In this document: piece by piece, positions 5,910 to 6,388 of the stretch
Layout: the number at the start of each line of letters is the position of its first letter
How positions within the stretch are numbered: the stretch's first letter is position 1
Origin: Candidatus Cloacimonadota bacterium
GTDB lineage: Bacteria; Cloacimonadota; Cloacimonadia; Cloacimonadales; TCS61
DNA: 6,388 nucleotides
Reading direction: 5' to 3'
Assembly: GCA_030668345.1 (NCBI GenBank)
Contig: DAOUUD010000102.1
Span: forward strand, 1-6,388
Notes under the pieces: generated by a model
What the model saw: the letters and a program-made list of their open reading frames with translations, nothing else
Database searches by the model: none
What the model was told of the DNA's origin: nothing
Made by a program: the position numbers and the translations under genes

Positions 5910-5929
5910 CTATTTTACTCCACTATATT

Positions 5930-6388
5930 CTATTGCAATTTCTTTATCATTTCCGAAACTGAGTTTTTATATATTTTATCAAGATATTTTTTCCTGTTTT
6001 TTTGCAGATGACTATAAATTATCCATCTTTCAGAAAGCTGTTCTTTATCAAATGCCAGCAGTTCATTATCGCGATATTGAGGTGAAATTTCAGGAAAATG
6101 AAAGAAATTGGAACCGTCTTTAATCTCAGAAATCATACCTTTATTAATTGTGATCGTAGTTTCTTCAATATTCAATTCCAGATTCAGGTTTTTGGTGGTG
6201 TGAAGAAATTTGATTTGATCGTTAAATTTTTCTATCATTACCATCTGCTTTTTCAATTGCTCAACTTTAACAAATTGCAGGTTATTGGAAAATTCTTCCT
6301 TTTTTGCTTTTAGTTCCACGGTAAGTTTTTTATTCACTTGCAGATAAGAATCAACTATTACCTTCCCAATTTCGGTATTCTCTTTCAC
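5930..6388 (-). CDS. Unrecognised helix-rich protein, C-terminal part (runs off right edge)
   Basis: 152 residues are visible up to a TAG at 5930-5932. The first codon in the window is GTG, which could be a start or an internal Val, so the true N-terminus is unknown. Residues about 15-65 are rich in Lys, Glu and Leu with a coiled-coil look (KLTVELKAKKEEF, KVEQLKKQMVMIEKF). A short strand-like stretch follows (LELNIEETTITINKG, then EISPQYRDNELL), and the end is basic and helical (LQKNRKKYLDKIY). There is no membrane segment, no Cys/His cluster and no catalytic motif that I recognise. It lies 20 nt upstream of the response regulator in the same direction, so it may be part of the same signalling operon. 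I do not assign a function. Confidence 0.7.
   Translation of the reverse strand: MKENTEIGKVIVDSYLQVNKKLTVELKAKKEEFSNNLQFVKVEQLKKQMVMIEKFNDQIKFLHTTKNLNLELNIEETTITINKGMISEIKDGSNFFHFPEISPQYRDNELLAFDKEQLSERWIIYSHLQKNRKKYLDKIYKNSVSEMIKKLQ

Overview
All genes supported here lie on the minus strand, so the window reads from right to left. It is AT-rich and densely packed, with gene junctions that overlap, touch or leave 36 nt or less. The one exception is an 89-nt gap between nnr and the HEPN gene. Shine-Dalgarno sites of GGAG/GGAGG type are clear. The gene content, the style of the sensor kinase and a GC-rich palindrome-like repeat inserted in a protein gene suggest an uncultured-type bacterium of the FCB/Cloacimonadota kind. 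That placement is a weak inference from style, not proven by any marker gene in the window.

Layout in transcription order. (1) The C-terminal part of an unrecognised, helix-rich protein that runs off the right edge (6388-5930). (2) A single-domain CheY-like response regulator (5909-5532). (3) A secreted, membrane-anchored HExxH metallopeptidase of the peptidase-MA type (5535-4616). (4) mazG, a nucleoside triphosphate pyrophosphohydrolase (4580-3807). (5) A membrane sensor histidine kinase (3841-2606). (6) Bifunctional nnr, which repairs hydrated NAD(P)H (2605-1082). (7) A gap holding a good promoter candidate and a 12-bp dyad. (8) A HEPN/MNT (HepT/MntA-like) toxin-antitoxin pair (992-588 and 624-307). 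(9) The N-terminal 90 residues of a class III nucleotidyl cyclase that runs off the left edge (270-1).

Genes 2 to 6 look like one operon: ATGA overlap, 35-nt gap, 35-nt overlap, and direct TAA/ATG contact. It mixes signal transduction (receiver and kinase), an envelope protease and two metabolite-housekeeping enzymes (MazG and Nnr).

Two of its members are broken early. The kinase has an in-frame amber codon at position 83, between its two membrane segments. The metallopeptidase has lost the link between its ATG/signal peptide and its body by an apparent one-base deletion in an A-run. Either this signalling branch is decaying or the sequence carries errors; both can be checked from reads and homologues. 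A third oddity is a 47-bp GC-rich, palindrome-bounded segment read in frame through the dehydratase domain of Nnr. No wholly new system is evident; these three lesions/insertions and the TA promoter-operator are the most rewarding points.
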